The notes beneath the pieces were generated by a model. The model searched no databases and was not told the origin of the DNA. It was given only the letters and a program-made list of their open reading frames with translations. A stretch of 42,761 bases of DNA from Terriglobales bacterium (GTDB taxonomy: Bacteria > Acidobacteriota > Terriglobia > Terriglobales > Acidobacteriaceae). Shown one piece after another: positions 18,769 to 28,482 of this stretch. Within the stretch, counting starts at the first letter, position 1; the number at the start of each line of letters is the position of its first letter. The stretch is taken from positions 1-42,761 of the forward strand of contig DASPRM010000155.1 in NCBI GenBank assembly GCA_035624455.1, in the 5' to 3' direction. The translations under genes and the position numbers were made by a program.

Positions 18769-19242
18769 ATGGACTTGCTCGCGTACATGCTTCGGCTTTT
18801 CTCCTACGATCGCTGGGCGAACCACGAAGTCTTCACCTCGCTGCGCCCGCCGGCGCAACCTACCGCCCGTTCTCTCCGCTGGATGGCGCACATTGTAGCG
18901 GTGGAGCAACTGTGGCTGTGGCGGATTCTGGATCAGGGAAAAGTCGCGGTCTGGCCGGAGATGTCTCTGGAGGAGTGCCGCAGGTATTTTGATGTCGTCG
19001 CCCGCCAATGGCAGGAATATTTGGCTGGACTCTCCGCTTCGGACCTGGAACGCAAGGTGGCCTATGTCAATTCCAAGGGCGAGGCATATAAAAGCCTGGT
19101 CGAAGACATCATGATGCACACCATCATGCACAGCGCCTATCACCGCGGGCAGATTGCGGCCGATCTCCGGGCCTCGGGAAACGAACCCGCTTATACGGAT
19201 TTCATTCAAGGCATCAGAACCGGATGCGCGGAGAAGGGATAG
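18769..19242 (+). CDS. DinB-family four-helix-bundle protein
   Basis: Protein of 157 residues, the normal size of DinB/YfiT-like metal-binding four-helix bundles. The three-histidine metal site is present: H41 in MAHIVAVEQLWL, then H121 and H125 in MHSAYHRGQIA, with H117 nearby. An N-terminal MLRLFSYDRWANHEVF helix is typical. Members include thiol-dependent transferases and many unknowns; a role in thiol metabolism or damage response is only a family-level guess. The ATG at 18769 has gagagg 7 bases upstream. It shares a 132-bp divergent promoter region with cysK. Confidence 0.88.
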   Translation: MDLLAYMLRLFSYDRWANHEVFTSLRPPAQPTARSLRWMAHIVAVEQLWLWRILDQGKVAVWPEMSLEECRRYFDVVARQWQEYLAGLSASDLERKVAYVNSKGEAYKSLVEDIMMHTIMHSAYHRGQIAADLRASGNEPAYTDFIQGIRTGCAEKG

Positions 19243-19330
19243 GCGGCCGCGGCATAAGACTCTAGGGTCAGGCCTTCATCGTAGAAGGGCGCCTATCCTT
19301 TTCGCGACAACCCCGGCCCGTTTGTGCTAA

Positions 19331-20863
<1,533 letters not shown>

Positions 20864-21224
20864 GCTGGTGACAACTCGCACGCAAAAAACAACAATTTAT
20901 CCTGTCACCACGAGGAAAACGTTTTCTCCTGTCATCAGGAGGAGGACGCAGTCCGCCTAGGGATGTGCAGTTCTGACCTTCCTTTCTAACCAGCGGGTCC
21001 GCATCGTCCCCACCTGCACCTCTGGTGTGCAAGCTATTACTTCCGTAAGTCTTTCGCTGATTACTGCAGTGGTCATTTTCCTGCTTCCCCCGCCCGGTTG
21101 TTTTGGTTAGAGTTGTTCCCAACCGGAGTCATACCTGGATTGCCAGCAGCGCTGGATGTGCAAGTCTTCCGAGCGCACAACCGCGAGTGTATGGCCTGGA
21201 GCGCGCCCATTGAACGAGCAGCCG
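20864..21224. other. 361-bp gap with repeat copies upstream of the coiled-coil gene
   Basis: No gene seen. It contains the GTCATC-type repeat (20901-20978) and a short inverted repeat (tgcac...gtgca) near 21025-21041. A promoter for the downstream pair probably lies in the 21080-21220 part, but I see no clear -35/-10 pair. Confidence 0.45.
20901..20978 (+). repeat. GTCATC-type dispersed repeat, full copy plus partial copy
   Basis: Bases 20931-20978 match 40649-40698 over about 48 positions with a handful of differences (shared words gtcatca, gaggaggacgc, aggggat-like, gcagtt). Just before it, 20903-20916 (tgtcaccacgagga) looks like a partial copy of the same unit, separated by the palindrome gaggaaaacgttttctc. 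Confidence 0.6.
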
Positions 21225-21443
21225 ATGAGTGTAGTGCAAGACGTCTACAACGTTCTTAAGCAGAAAGAGCTCCAGATGGAGCAACTGCAAAGGGAGATCG
21301 ACGCATTGAGGCTGGCGGCACTTCTGTTGGAAGACTCCAACGATGGCGCTGTGGAGATTTCGGCTGGCAGTTCTGAAGACGGCAAGTCCGCGGGGGAACG
21401 GCAACCTCCTGCAGCAAAGACCGCCCCCAAACAGTTTCCTTGA
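21225..21443 (+). CDS. Small coiled-coil protein (72 aa)
   Basis: The start is placed at ATG 21225 because the protein then begins with an amphipathic helix, MSVVQDVYNVLKQKELQMEQ, that continues with heptad spacing to about residue 38 (LQREIDALRLAALLLE). The upstream in-frame ATG 21156 would add 23 residues with no helix pattern. The C-terminal half is Ser/Gly/Pro-rich and disordered-looking. I have the impression that similar short proteins occur in other acidobacteria, but cannot verify this. It lies 59 bp upstream of the PilZ-GAF-TonB gene in the same direction, so the two probably form one transcript and the coiled coil may be a partner. Confidence 0.6.
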   Translation: MSVVQDVYNVLKQKELQMEQLQREIDALRLAALLLEDSNDGAVEISAGSSEDGKSAGERQPPAAKTAPKQFP

Positions 21444-21502
21444 ATGCCCGAAGCAACGATGTTCCCTTCCCCCAAGCTGTTTCACAGGCCCGGACCGGTG
21501 GA

Positions 21503-23545
21503 ATGATGGCTGACTTCGCCGCAGTGTCGTTACAAGAAAGCGCTCCGCTGCGCGACCGCCGCCTCACGCGGCGAAAATCCGCCATTGAGCGAAACCTGGT
21601 CGGAATCGATATGGGCGCGGCCGGATCGGGAATGATCCTGGACGCCAGCCCAGCCGGCTTGGGAATTCAGACACGCCATCAATTTCAATCTGGCGCCATC
21701 GTCGACCTGAACGTCCTCCTGCCCGAGGACGTCAGAGTAAGTGCTGCCGGCGTGGTGGCCTGGTCCGATCATGAGGGCAGGGTCGGAATCCGGCTGGCTA
21801 GGGTCAAGAATAGCAATGCTGATAGATTCAAACGCTGGCTGAACTCACTCCCCGACCTGATGGATACACCACGCGCCGCCACCGGCTCTCCCGTGGTGTA
21901 CTCGGAAGCTACACGCAACGCCGTACATCAGATCGAACAGCGCATACGAACAGAACACTTAGCCCTCGACGCCAGCCTGAAGCTTATCGTTCAGCGTCTG
22001 GCAGCTCTGCCCGGCGCAAGCGGCAGCGCCATTGCTCTGGGCTCCCCCGATGAGATGGTCTGTTGCCAGAGCACCGGACTGGCGCCGGACCTCGGGGTGC
22101 GAATCAATCCCAATGCCGGACTCACCGGAGAGTGCATCCGCACGCACAAGATCGTGCAGTGCGAAGACACCGAGAGCGATCCGCGGGTCAACCGCGCCGT
22201 CTGCCGCGTAATTAACATGCGCTCGTGCGCGATTGTTCCGGTACGCACCAAGGGACAAGTACTAGGAGTGCTGGAAGTGCTCGCGCAGCGCCCAAGGGCG
22301 TTTTCTGCAGCGGATGTCGAATTGCTGACTGCTCTGGCAGACCTGGTGGAGAAGCTTGCCTTTGGCGAATACCGTGAACTCCATGAGCGCAACAAGTCCG
22401 CGGCACAAGCTGTGCCGCAGCAAACCTACGGCAAGATGGCCGCGCTGGACGGGATTCTGGATGGAATCGATAATCCCGAGCCGGTTCCTGACGCCGCGGA
22501 ATTTGAGACCCACGAGACTCCGCCGGGCGGGAGCGAGTTCGATGGTCTGTTTTTATCAATGTTCGGCTCCAGCCATGAGCAACCGCCACTGGACTTCAAC
22601 AATGCGGCGCTGGGACTCGATCATAGTGATGAACCGATCGGCCTGATGCCTGCTCCCTCGCCTGCCACTGAGCTACTAACGATACCGGTCGAGACGGAAG
22701 CTGCCGCTACTGACCAGCCGGTCGTTCCGAGCGCTTCCTCTGCGCAAGTTTCGCCTGCCATCCGGTTGGCAGAACCCCCGGTTCTGCCCGCGACCGTGTT
22801 GCAGCAGGAGCAGGGCGAAGATGAACCATACATTTCGCGCGCATTGCTCTTGGCGTTAGCCGCAATTCTGCTGGCGTTGCTGGCAGGAATTCTTTGGGGG
22901 CTCTTTCAGGGCGGCGGCACGCCGACGTCGTCCATTATCGATACGCCCGCTCCCGCAGTTTCACACACGCCGCAAACGCCGCGTGCGATCGCGGAAACGA
23001 GCGGGCCTGTGGCTGCTGTGCATTCGAATCCGCCAAAGAGTGGAGCGGCGGATCTGGGTCGCAAAAACAGCGCCCCCGCCGAGACGATCGAAGCCGCGCC
23101 AGAAGCAGTCCCCACGATCAGCCAGGTCGTTCAACTTCCAGAGGTGTCTCCAGGCGCGAGCACACCGAGATTTTCCGCCGAGGCGGGACCGGCGCAGACT
23201 TCCGCCATGACCTCCATCAGCCTGGATCCCGGCGGAATCAAGCCCGTGCTCACTGGCGGACAACTCGTCAAGCGTGTAAATCCCAAATATCCCGCCGAAG
23301 CCAGCGGCATGAGCTGGCAGGGCGAAGTGGTTCTATCGGCGAGGATTACCAAGTCCGGGAAAGTGGAGGGAATTGCCCGCTTGAATGGCAATCCCATCCT
23401 GGCAGAAGCTGCTATTCAGGCGCTTAAGCAGTGGCGGTACGAGCCTTACCGCTTGGATGGGCAACCGATCGAGGTCGGCACCACGATAACCGTCGCCTTC
23501 ACCGCGCCGACTTCGGTTTCCCCTACACAGAAGGCAGGCCATTGA
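21503..23545 (+). CDS. PilZ-GAF-transmembrane-TonB_C fusion protein
   Basis: Protein of 680 residues from ATG 21503 (a TTG at 21440, overlapping the preceding stop, is the longer alternative but lacks a binding site). Domains in order: a PilZ domain (about 16-101) with both c-di-GMP motifs, RxxxR at 19-24 and DxSxxG at 47-52; a GAF domain (about 140-288, with GLTGECIRTHKIVQCED and a VLGVLEV strand); an acidic Pro-rich linker; one transmembrane helix (about 447-468, LLLALAAILLALLAGILWGLF); a second disordered linker; and a TonB C-terminal-like domain (about the last 85 residues, VKRVNPKYPAEASG to YEPYRLDGQPIEVG). The N-terminal half should be cytoplasmic and sense c-di-GMP or a small ligand, the C-terminal half periplasmic. 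Possible role: gating a periplasmic or outer-membrane process by second messenger; inferred. Confidence 0.85.
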   Translation: MMADFAAVSLQESAPLRDRRLTRRKSAIERNLVGIDMGAAGSGMILDASPAGLGIQTRHQFQSGAIVDLNVLLPEDVRVSAAGVVAWSDHEGRVGIRLARVKNSNADRFKRWLNSLPDLMDTPRAATGSPVVYSEATRNAVHQIEQRIRTEHLALDASLKLIVQRLAALPGASGSAIALGSPDEMVCCQSTGLAPDLGVRINPNAGLTGECIRTHKIVQCEDTESDPRVNRAVCRVINMRSCAIVPVRTKGQVLGVLEVLAQRPRAFSAADVELLTALADLVEKLAFGEYRELHERNKSAAQAVPQQTYGKMAALDGILDGIDNPEPVPDAAEFETHETPPGGSEFDGLFLSMFGSSHEQPPLDFNNAALGLDHSDEPIGLMPAPSPATELLTIPVETEAAATDQPVVPSASSAQVSPAIRLAEPPVLPATVLQQEQGEDEPYISRALLLALAAILLALLAGILWGLFQGGGTPTSSIIDTPAPAVSHTPQTPRAIAETSGPVAAVHSNPPKSGAADLGRKNSAPAETIEAAPEAVPTISQVVQLPEVSPGASTPRFSAEAGPAQTSAMTSISLDPGGIKPVLTGGQLVKRVNPKYPAEASGMSWQGEVVLSARITKSGKVEGIARLNGNPILAEAAIQALKQWRYEPYRLDGQPIEVGTTITVAFTAPTSVSPTQKAGH

Positions 23546-23777
23546 CCGCAATCGCCTTCGAGAGCGACAATTCACATTACGGTCGAGGTGGAAGGATGGC
23601 GCAAAACTGCGTCTTTCTGCGCGACCGAGCATCGAAGTAACTGAAGTGACGAAACGCTAGCGGCTTCAACAACCCCGTGGGTTGACACCGCATGGTGGGC
23701 GAATCCACTGGAGCCAATAGATGCTTTCAACATCCCCGTTCAGCTGAAATTCAGGCTGAACTGAAAGCGGTGGAAAA

Positions 23778-24893
23778 GTGGGTACGACTTTAATCGAACC
23801 AGCAGCATGTTCCCTGGATAACTACCTGGTCTTGCCGGACCGCTCTATGGATGAGCGGATAGCGGCCGCTAAGGATGCCCTGGGCCGCGAGGCCGTGATT
23901 CTGGGACATCACTACCAGCGGGACGAGGTGATCCGCTTCGCCGACTTTACCGGCGACTCCTACAAGCTCTCCCAGGAAGCCGCGCGCGCCGAAGGTAAGT
24001 ACATCGTTTTTTGCGGCGTGCATTTCATGGCGGAGAGTGCCGATGTGCTCAGCCGCCCGGGACAGGTAACGATCCTGCCCGATCTCAACGCGGGCTGTTC
24101 CATGGCAGACATGGCGGACATTACGCAAGTGGAGGACTGCTGGGAACAGCTTGTACAGATGGGATTGACCTCTGACTCCGGCGACGGCATCACCCCGATC
24201 ACCTACATGAATTCCACTGCCGCAATCAAAGCTTTCTGCGGCGAACGCGGCGGTCTGGTCTGCACTTCCAGCAATGCTCCCGGAGCTTTCAAGTGGGCCT
24301 TCGCCAAGAATAAGAAACTCTTTTTCCTCCCCGATCAGCACCTGGGGCGCAACACCGGATACCGCATGGGCATTCCACTCGATGAGATGGTGGTTTGGGA
24401 CCCCTACATGATCATGGGGGGAGTCACTCCTGAGCGCCTGCGCAACGCTAAAGTGATCCTGTGGAAGGGACACTGTTCAGTCCATCAGCGTTTCCTGCCG
24501 GAGCACGTGGACAAGGTTCGGGCGCGATATGAAGGAATCCGCGTCATCGTTCATCCGGAGTGCCGGCTGGAAGTCTGCCAGAAGGCCGACGATATCGGCT
24601 CGACCGAACGCCTTATCAAGCTGGTCAAAGAAGCCCCGGCTGGGGCAAAGTTCGCCATTGGGACGGAGATTCACCTGGTCAACCGGCTGGCGAAGCAGAA
24701 TCCGGCCAAACTGGTGGTCACCCTGGATGACTCCGGCTGCCTGTGCACGACGATGTTTCGCATCTCACCGCAACACCTGTGCTGGGCACTGGAAAATCTG
24801 CTAGAAGGAAACGTGGTCAACCGAATTCGAGTGAAAGAAAACGTGAAGCATTGGGCGCGAGTGGCGCTCGATCGCATGTTGGAGATATCCTAG
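23778..24893 (+). CDS. nadA: Quinolinate synthase NadA
   Basis: Protein of 371 residues. NadA condenses iminoaspartate with dihydroxyacetone phosphate to quinolinate in NAD synthesis, using a 4Fe-4S cluster. The three cluster cysteines are C107 (LNAGCSMAD), C262 (HPECR) and C321 (DDSGCLC). Substrate-binding motifs GHHYQRDEV (43-51), GDSYKLS (59-65) and YMNSTAAIKA (143-152) are present. The start is GTG 23778 with ggtgga a few bases upstream. Neither nadB nor nadC is adjacent. The DUF2203 gene begins 4 bases after the stop codon, so both are cotranscribed. A small inverted repeat (gttcagc...gctgaac, 23738-23761) sits 17 bases before the start. Confidence 0.96.
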   Translation: MGTTLIEPAACSLDNYLVLPDRSMDERIAAAKDALGREAVILGHHYQRDEVIRFADFTGDSYKLSQEAARAEGKYIVFCGVHFMAESADVLSRPGQVTILPDLNAGCSMADMADITQVEDCWEQLVQMGLTSDSGDGITPITYMNSTAAIKAFCGERGGLVCTSSNAPGAFKWAFAKNKKLFFLPDQHLGRNTGYRMGIPLDEMVVWDPYMIMGGVTPERLRNAKVILWKGHCSVHQRFLPEHVDKVRARYEGIRVIVHPECRLEVCQKADDIGSTERLIKLVKEAPAGAKFAIGTEIHLVNRLAKQNPAKLVVTLDDSGCLCTTMFRISPQHLCWALENLLEGNVVNRIRVKENVKHWARVALDRMLEIS

Positions 24894-24897
24894 AAAA

Positions 24898-25383
24898 ATG
24901 GAACCTGGAGATTCCCTGAAAGCTAGAAATAAGAAGGATGCGCCCAACCGCACTTTTACCCTCACCCAGGCACAACAGATGATCCCGGTGCTGTCGGGAT
25001 TGCTGCGCGGCGCACTGCGCAACAAGGCCCGGGTCCAGAAGATCAATGAGGAGTTCAAGGACCTCAGCACCCGCATCATGGTGAACGGCGGCATCCAGAT
25101 GGACATCGGGCAATACTCGCGGCTGAAAGCAGAGCGCGAGAAATTGTTGCAGCAGGTGAAGGATGCTCTGGCGGAGATCACTGCCACCGGCGTGCAGGTC
25201 AAGGATCTCGATATCGGCCTGCTGGATTTTCCCTGCGAGGTCAACAACGAGATCATCCTTCTGTGCTGGAAACTCGGCGAGCGGCAGATCTCCCACTGGC
25301 ATGGTCTGGAGGAAGGCTACGCCGGCCGCAAGCGCATCGACGACCGCATGCTCAAGGCAGATGCGCGCCGGGCGAAGCACTAA
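24898..25383 (+). CDS. DUF2203 family protein
   Basis: Protein of 161 residues. The family signature is clear: an N-terminal FTLTQAQQMIPVLSGLL helix, a long central coiled-coil helix pair (about 40-95), then GVQVKDLDIGLLDFPCEV and LCWKLGERQISHWHG near the C-terminus, ending in a short G-R-K/P motif (YAGRKRIDD). Function is unknown for the family. It starts 4 bp after the nadA stop, with ggag in the nadA end as ribosome binding site, so it is translationally coupled to nadA and probably expressed with it. Confidence 0.9.
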   Translation: MEPGDSLKARNKKDAPNRTFTLTQAQQMIPVLSGLLRGALRNKARVQKINEEFKDLSTRIMVNGGIQMDIGQYSRLKAEREKLLQQVKDALAEITATGVQVKDLDIGLLDFPCEVNNEIILLCWKLGERQISHWHGLEEGYAGRKRIDDRMLKADARRAKH

Positions 25384-25520
25384 CGCTGTTGGGTGTTTCA
25401 CCTGACACGGATATCACTAGCATGGTCTGAATCGAGAGACCTGCATCACAACCCAAGACAATTCTTCTTGCTATATTGATCCCTGCGCTTGTGAACTGGT
25501 GGCAGACCCCCGCATTTTCC

Positions 25521-25547
25521 CGCCCTGAGCGTAGCCGAGGCTCAGCC
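25521..25547. repeat. Short palindromic dispersed repeat
   Basis: cgccctgagcgtagccgagg followed by ctcag: arms ctgagc (25525-25530) and gctcag (25540-25545) around a 9-base loop. It lies between the DUF2203 gene and the lipoprotein gene and helps rule out the upstream start at 25476 for the latter. Confidence 0.5.
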
Positions 25548-25577
25548 AGGCATTTCGTTGCAAAATCCTCGTTTCCG

Positions 25578-26633
25578 ATGTGCGTTCAATTGCGCACCTC
25601 CCTTCGCGCCATCGGCATCGCATTCTGCATCTCTGCTTTTTTGTTGCTGTCCGGATGCAAGCGTGCCATCGGGCCCAAGCCGGAGGCTGCCTACGTCAAC
25701 GCACCCCAGGTCAACCTTCGCGATCGTTTAGCGACGATCTACGAAAAGAAAGGCATCGTGCGCGATGGCGACAAGGTGTACGTGCTGGAGAAACGCAAAC
25801 GGTTCTGGCGGGTTCGCACCGAGCGCGGCGAGGAAGGCTGGCTGGAGGAGAAATACCTGGTCGATGAGCCTACCTATGATCAGTTCAAGAAGCTCTCTGC
25901 CGAGAACCTCGACAGCCCGGCGCAAGCCCGCGGAGTGGCGCGATCGACGTTGAACCTGCATATCGCTCCGGGGCGGGAGACCGAGCACCTTTACCAGCTT
26001 AAAGAAGGAGAGCAGCTCGATGTTCTGAAGCGCGCGACTGCAGAAAAGCCGCTTCCGCCCGGGGTGCGTCCGGCGAGCACAGGAAACGCAGCGCCCACCC
26101 CGGCGCTGGAAGACTGGTCGCTGGTGCGCGACACTCAGAAGCGTACCGGCTGGGTGCTCGCGCGGATGATCGATCTCGACGTGCCACTGGAGATCGCGCA
26201 ATATGCCGAGGGCCAGCGCATTGTATCGTTTTTCGTCTTGAATGAAGTGCAGGACGGCGATAAGAAGGTTGCGCAATATCTGCTGCTGATGACCGATAAC
26301 CGCGACGGCCTTCCTTACGATTACAACCAAGTACGGATCTTTACCTGGAACCTGCGGCGCCATCGCTATGAAACCGCTTATCGCGAACACAACATTGTCG
26401 GGTTTTTTCCGGTGACGACTGGTACCGAGGATTTTGGAAAGGATGGAGTCCTGCCGGTGTTCACGTTGCAGGTCCGCGACGAGCAGGGAAATACAGTTGC
26501 CCGCAAATATCGCATGTTGGGACCGATTGTGCGGCGAGTGCTGTCTCCCGAGGAACAACAGCTGCAAGCTGAGAAGAAGACTACGCGTCTGGCCTCAGCG
26601 CACCCGGCTGCGCGCCATAAGCGCAAGCACTAG
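25578..26633 (+). CDS. Lipoprotein with bacterial SH3 domains
   Basis: Protein of 351 residues from ATG 25578. The upstream in-frame ATG 25476 is rejected because the extra 34 residues translate a palindromic repeat. The N-terminus is a lipoprotein signal, with lipobox LSGC and cysteine C27. Two SH3b-like domains follow: about residues 43-97 (VNLRDRLATIYEKKGIV.. to FWRVRTERGEEGWLEEKYL) and about 120-205 (STLNLHIAPGRET to GWVLARMIDL). The C-terminal 140 residues are beta-rich and unrecognised (FFVLNEVQDGDKKVAQYLLL, YDYNQVRIFTWNLRRHRYETAY). SH3b domains usually bind cell-wall peptides, so an envelope-anchored sensor or wall-associated function is inferred. Confidence 0.85.
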   Translation: MCVQLRTSLRAIGIAFCISAFLLLSGCKRAIGPKPEAAYVNAPQVNLRDRLATIYEKKGIVRDGDKVYVLEKRKRFWRVRTERGEEGWLEEKYLVDEPTYDQFKKLSAENLDSPAQARGVARSTLNLHIAPGRETEHLYQLKEGEQLDVLKRATAEKPLPPGVRPASTGNAAPTPALEDWSLVRDTQKRTGWVLARMIDLDVPLEIAQYAEGQRIVSFFVLNEVQDGDKKVAQYLLLMTDNRDGLPYDYNQVRIFTWNLRRHRYETAYREHNIVGFFPVTTGTEDFGKDGVLPVFTLQVRDEQGNTVARKYRMLGPIVRRVLSPEEQQLQAEKKTTRLASAHPAARHKRKH

Positions 26634-26697
26634 AGACAAGACTTAAGCGCGCCCCATCCGAGCTGTCTTTTGGCAAGGGTGCGGTAGTTTTCGAAGA

Positions 26698-27072
26698 TCA
26701 CGTCCGCCGGATCACCGGCGCCGCCGGCAATCGGCCTCCTTCCGCCAGTGCCAGTTCCCACCGCCTCACCGCAGTCAACATTCCGCCCAGTTCAATTCCT
26801 CCATACTGCTCCGGGTAGTGTTCCAAGTTTCTTCGCCCACGCGAAAGCAGCGAGCGTGCTCCCACCACATTTCCGGTGGAATAATGGTGCAGCGCCACTG
26901 CCACCTGAATCAGCCCCTGCAGAAACTTCTTTTCCACGCCGCGGCTCGCCCGCCAGACGTCCTCCAGGACTTCGTGCGCGTCGAAGTAATGCCCGGAATT
27001 GAACAGGGCGAGACCCTGCCAGTACTTCTGATCATCGGTCCAGTTTCGTTTTTCCTCTTGCCGCCGAATCAC
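26698..27072 (-). CDS. DUF309 family protein
   Basis: Protein of 124 residues. The family core is clear: ALFNSGHYFDAHEVLEDVWR (about 22-41), then FLQGLIQVAVALHHYSTGN and a GARSLL helix. Function is unknown; the conserved His/Glu/Trp residues suggest a metal-binding helical bundle. The start is GTG at 27070-27072, because an in-frame stop lies just upstream and no internal Met is near. It is the second gene of a minus-strand pair, 35 bp after the PuuD-like gene, and converges with the lipoprotein gene. Confidence 0.88.
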   Translation of the reverse strand: MIRRQEEKRNWTDDQKYWQGLALFNSGHYFDAHEVLEDVWRASRGVEKKFLQGLIQVAVALHHYSTGNVVGARSLLSRGRRNLEHYPEQYGGIELGGMLTAVRRWELALAEGGRLPAAPVIRRT

Positions 27073-27107
27073 TTCTTACTTCACCCGATCCGACTTCGTA
27101 CTTGTCG

Positions 27108-27881
27108 TCATTTTCCGAACAGCGGATAGTGGCTGGCCGCGCCCATGAAGAACAGCATGGGGAACGACAGGATGAAATTGATACGCGATGCCAGAAAACT
27201 CACACGCGCCAGCATGGCAGACTCTGGCGGAATGGGAGTGCCGTCCTTCGCGTTTTGCGCCGTCCAACGGATGATTTTCTTCTGCACCCGCCAGACAATG
27301 CCCCAGACATTGAGCATCATGAACCAGCCGATTCCGCCGCCAATCCCAATCGACAGCATGCGGCTGCTCTCCCAGCCGTGAAAGTTCATTGCCAGAAACA
27401 CATAGGCGGCGACGATTACGGCCAGGGCCACCACGGTCCCCAGCACTGGCCCGGTTTTCAGACCTTCAGCCGGGCTCATAACGATTGCCATTTCGACCAT
27501 GAAGGCCAGGGTCCAGATCACAAAGAAGCTCCCGACCGCCCTTCCTCCGCTGGTGCCGGCATTCCGCGCATCCGCCCCCACAATCATGCTCCAGTAGATA
27601 AAGCCGGCCAAAACCGTGATCACCGAGGCCCAGCGGAACCACCACATCGCCCGGGGCATGAGGGTGGGAACCACTTTGAGCCGGGTGGCCGGGCCGATCT
27701 CCTTCATAAACGGCATGTTAACCAGGTTAAAGAAGTAGAGCAGACCAATCCACGTGATCCCGGCCATAAAGTGGATCCAGCGTAAGATGATCTGAATATT
27801 GACGGTCGCGCCTGCTGGCAGGCTGATCTGCGGTTGGTCGAAGAGGACGAATACGAGTACCCATAAAGCCACAACCTGCAT
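27108..27881 (-). CDS. PuuD-like urate hydroxylase membrane domain, without cytochrome domain
   Basis: The start is moved to ATG 27881 (257 residues) because it has a strong ggaggaa ribosome binding site; the longer form from 27938 has none. The protein has about eight transmembrane helices. The motifs LRWIHFMAGITWIGLLYFFNL and PRAMWWFRWASVITVLAG, and the C-terminal RVSFLASRINFILSFPMLF, fit the PuuD (Urate_ox_N) family. Classical PuuD carries a C-terminal cytochrome c domain that is needed for urate oxidation; here the protein ends after the membrane part and no CxxCH is present. Either it pairs with a separate cytochrome or it is a different membrane oxidoreductase of the family. It heads a pair with the DUF309 gene. 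Confidence 0.7.
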   Translation of the reverse strand: MQVVALWVLVFVLFDQPQISLPAGATVNIQIILRWIHFMAGITWIGLLYFFNLVNMPFMKEIGPATRLKVVPTLMPRAMWWFRWASVITVLAGFIYWSMIVGADARNAGTSGGRAVGSFFVIWTLAFMVEMAIVMSPAEGLKTGPVLGTVVALAVIVAAYVFLAMNFHGWESSRMLSIGIGGGIGWFMMLNVWGIVWRVQKKIIRWTAQNAKDGTPIPPESAMLARVSFLASRINFILSFPMLFFMGAASHYPLFGK

Positions 27882-28137
27882 GCCTTCCTCCAAATTAGCC
27901 GGGTATAAAGCTACCAGTACGTCCCAGCCAGGGCCCAATGTGGGAGCAGCGGATTGTAGCAGTCAGGAAAAATTCGGCGCGAGGTTGAAATCTTGCGGCC
28001 AGTGGTTCTATCGTTAAACCACTCGTGAAGGGCCCATGGGGTCCGGAAACGGGCGCCGGGATCAGCAGACCGCATCGTGGCGGGTAGACCGATCCTGGGT
28101 GCGGTGATCCGCTGTTCTGAACCAAGGAGATCGGCAG

Positions 28138-28473
28138 ATGGACAACAAGCCGGCGCAGAACATCCAAGATTCCTTTCTAAATACCGCCCGCAAAGAAAAG
28201 ACGAACATCACGATTTATCTGATGAGCGGCGTAAAGTTGACTGGGCGTATCCGCTCCTTTGACAAATATTCCGTGGTGTTGGAAACCAACAATCAGGAGC
28301 AGCTCATCTTTAAACACGCGATTTCGACGGTAGTCATGCCCAAGGCATTCCATTCCGGCGAATCGCGAATGCCGATTGAGGCCAAGCCGGTGGCAAGCGA
28401 GAAGCCTGGCGAATCGCGCACGGCGGGCACGTCGGCCAATCACACTGTCAGTCCTTCCGGTACCGAGGGGTAG
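28138..28473 (+). CDS. hfq: RNA chaperone Hfq
   Basis: Protein of 111 residues. The Sm fold is clear: [20 protein letters not shown], Sm1 [21 protein letters not shown] (about 29-49) and Sm2 [12 protein letters not shown] (about 55-66), with the KH pair K59-H60 of the RNA-binding rim and F58 where enterobacteria have Tyr. The 40-residue tail is Ser/Pro/Glu-rich and disordered. As a hexamer Hfq helps small RNAs pair with mRNAs. A clear aaggag ribosome binding site lies 8 bases before ATG 28138. hflX follows 9 bp later, the arrangement found in many Proteobacteria. Confidence 0.96.
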   Translation: MDNKPAQNIQDSFLNTARKEKTNITIYLMSGVKLTGRIRSFDKYSVVLETNNQEQLIFKHAISTVVMPKAFHSGESRMPIEAKPVASEKPGESRTAGTSANHTVSPSGTEG

Positions 28474-28482
28474 GCCCGCGGG

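Noticed and set aside
21440-21502. TTG start of the PilZ-GAF-TonB protein overlapping the preceding stop
   Set aside because: No ribosome binding site and no PilZ-like sequence in the added 21 residues; ATG 21503 is preferred, but the longer start cannot be fully excluded.
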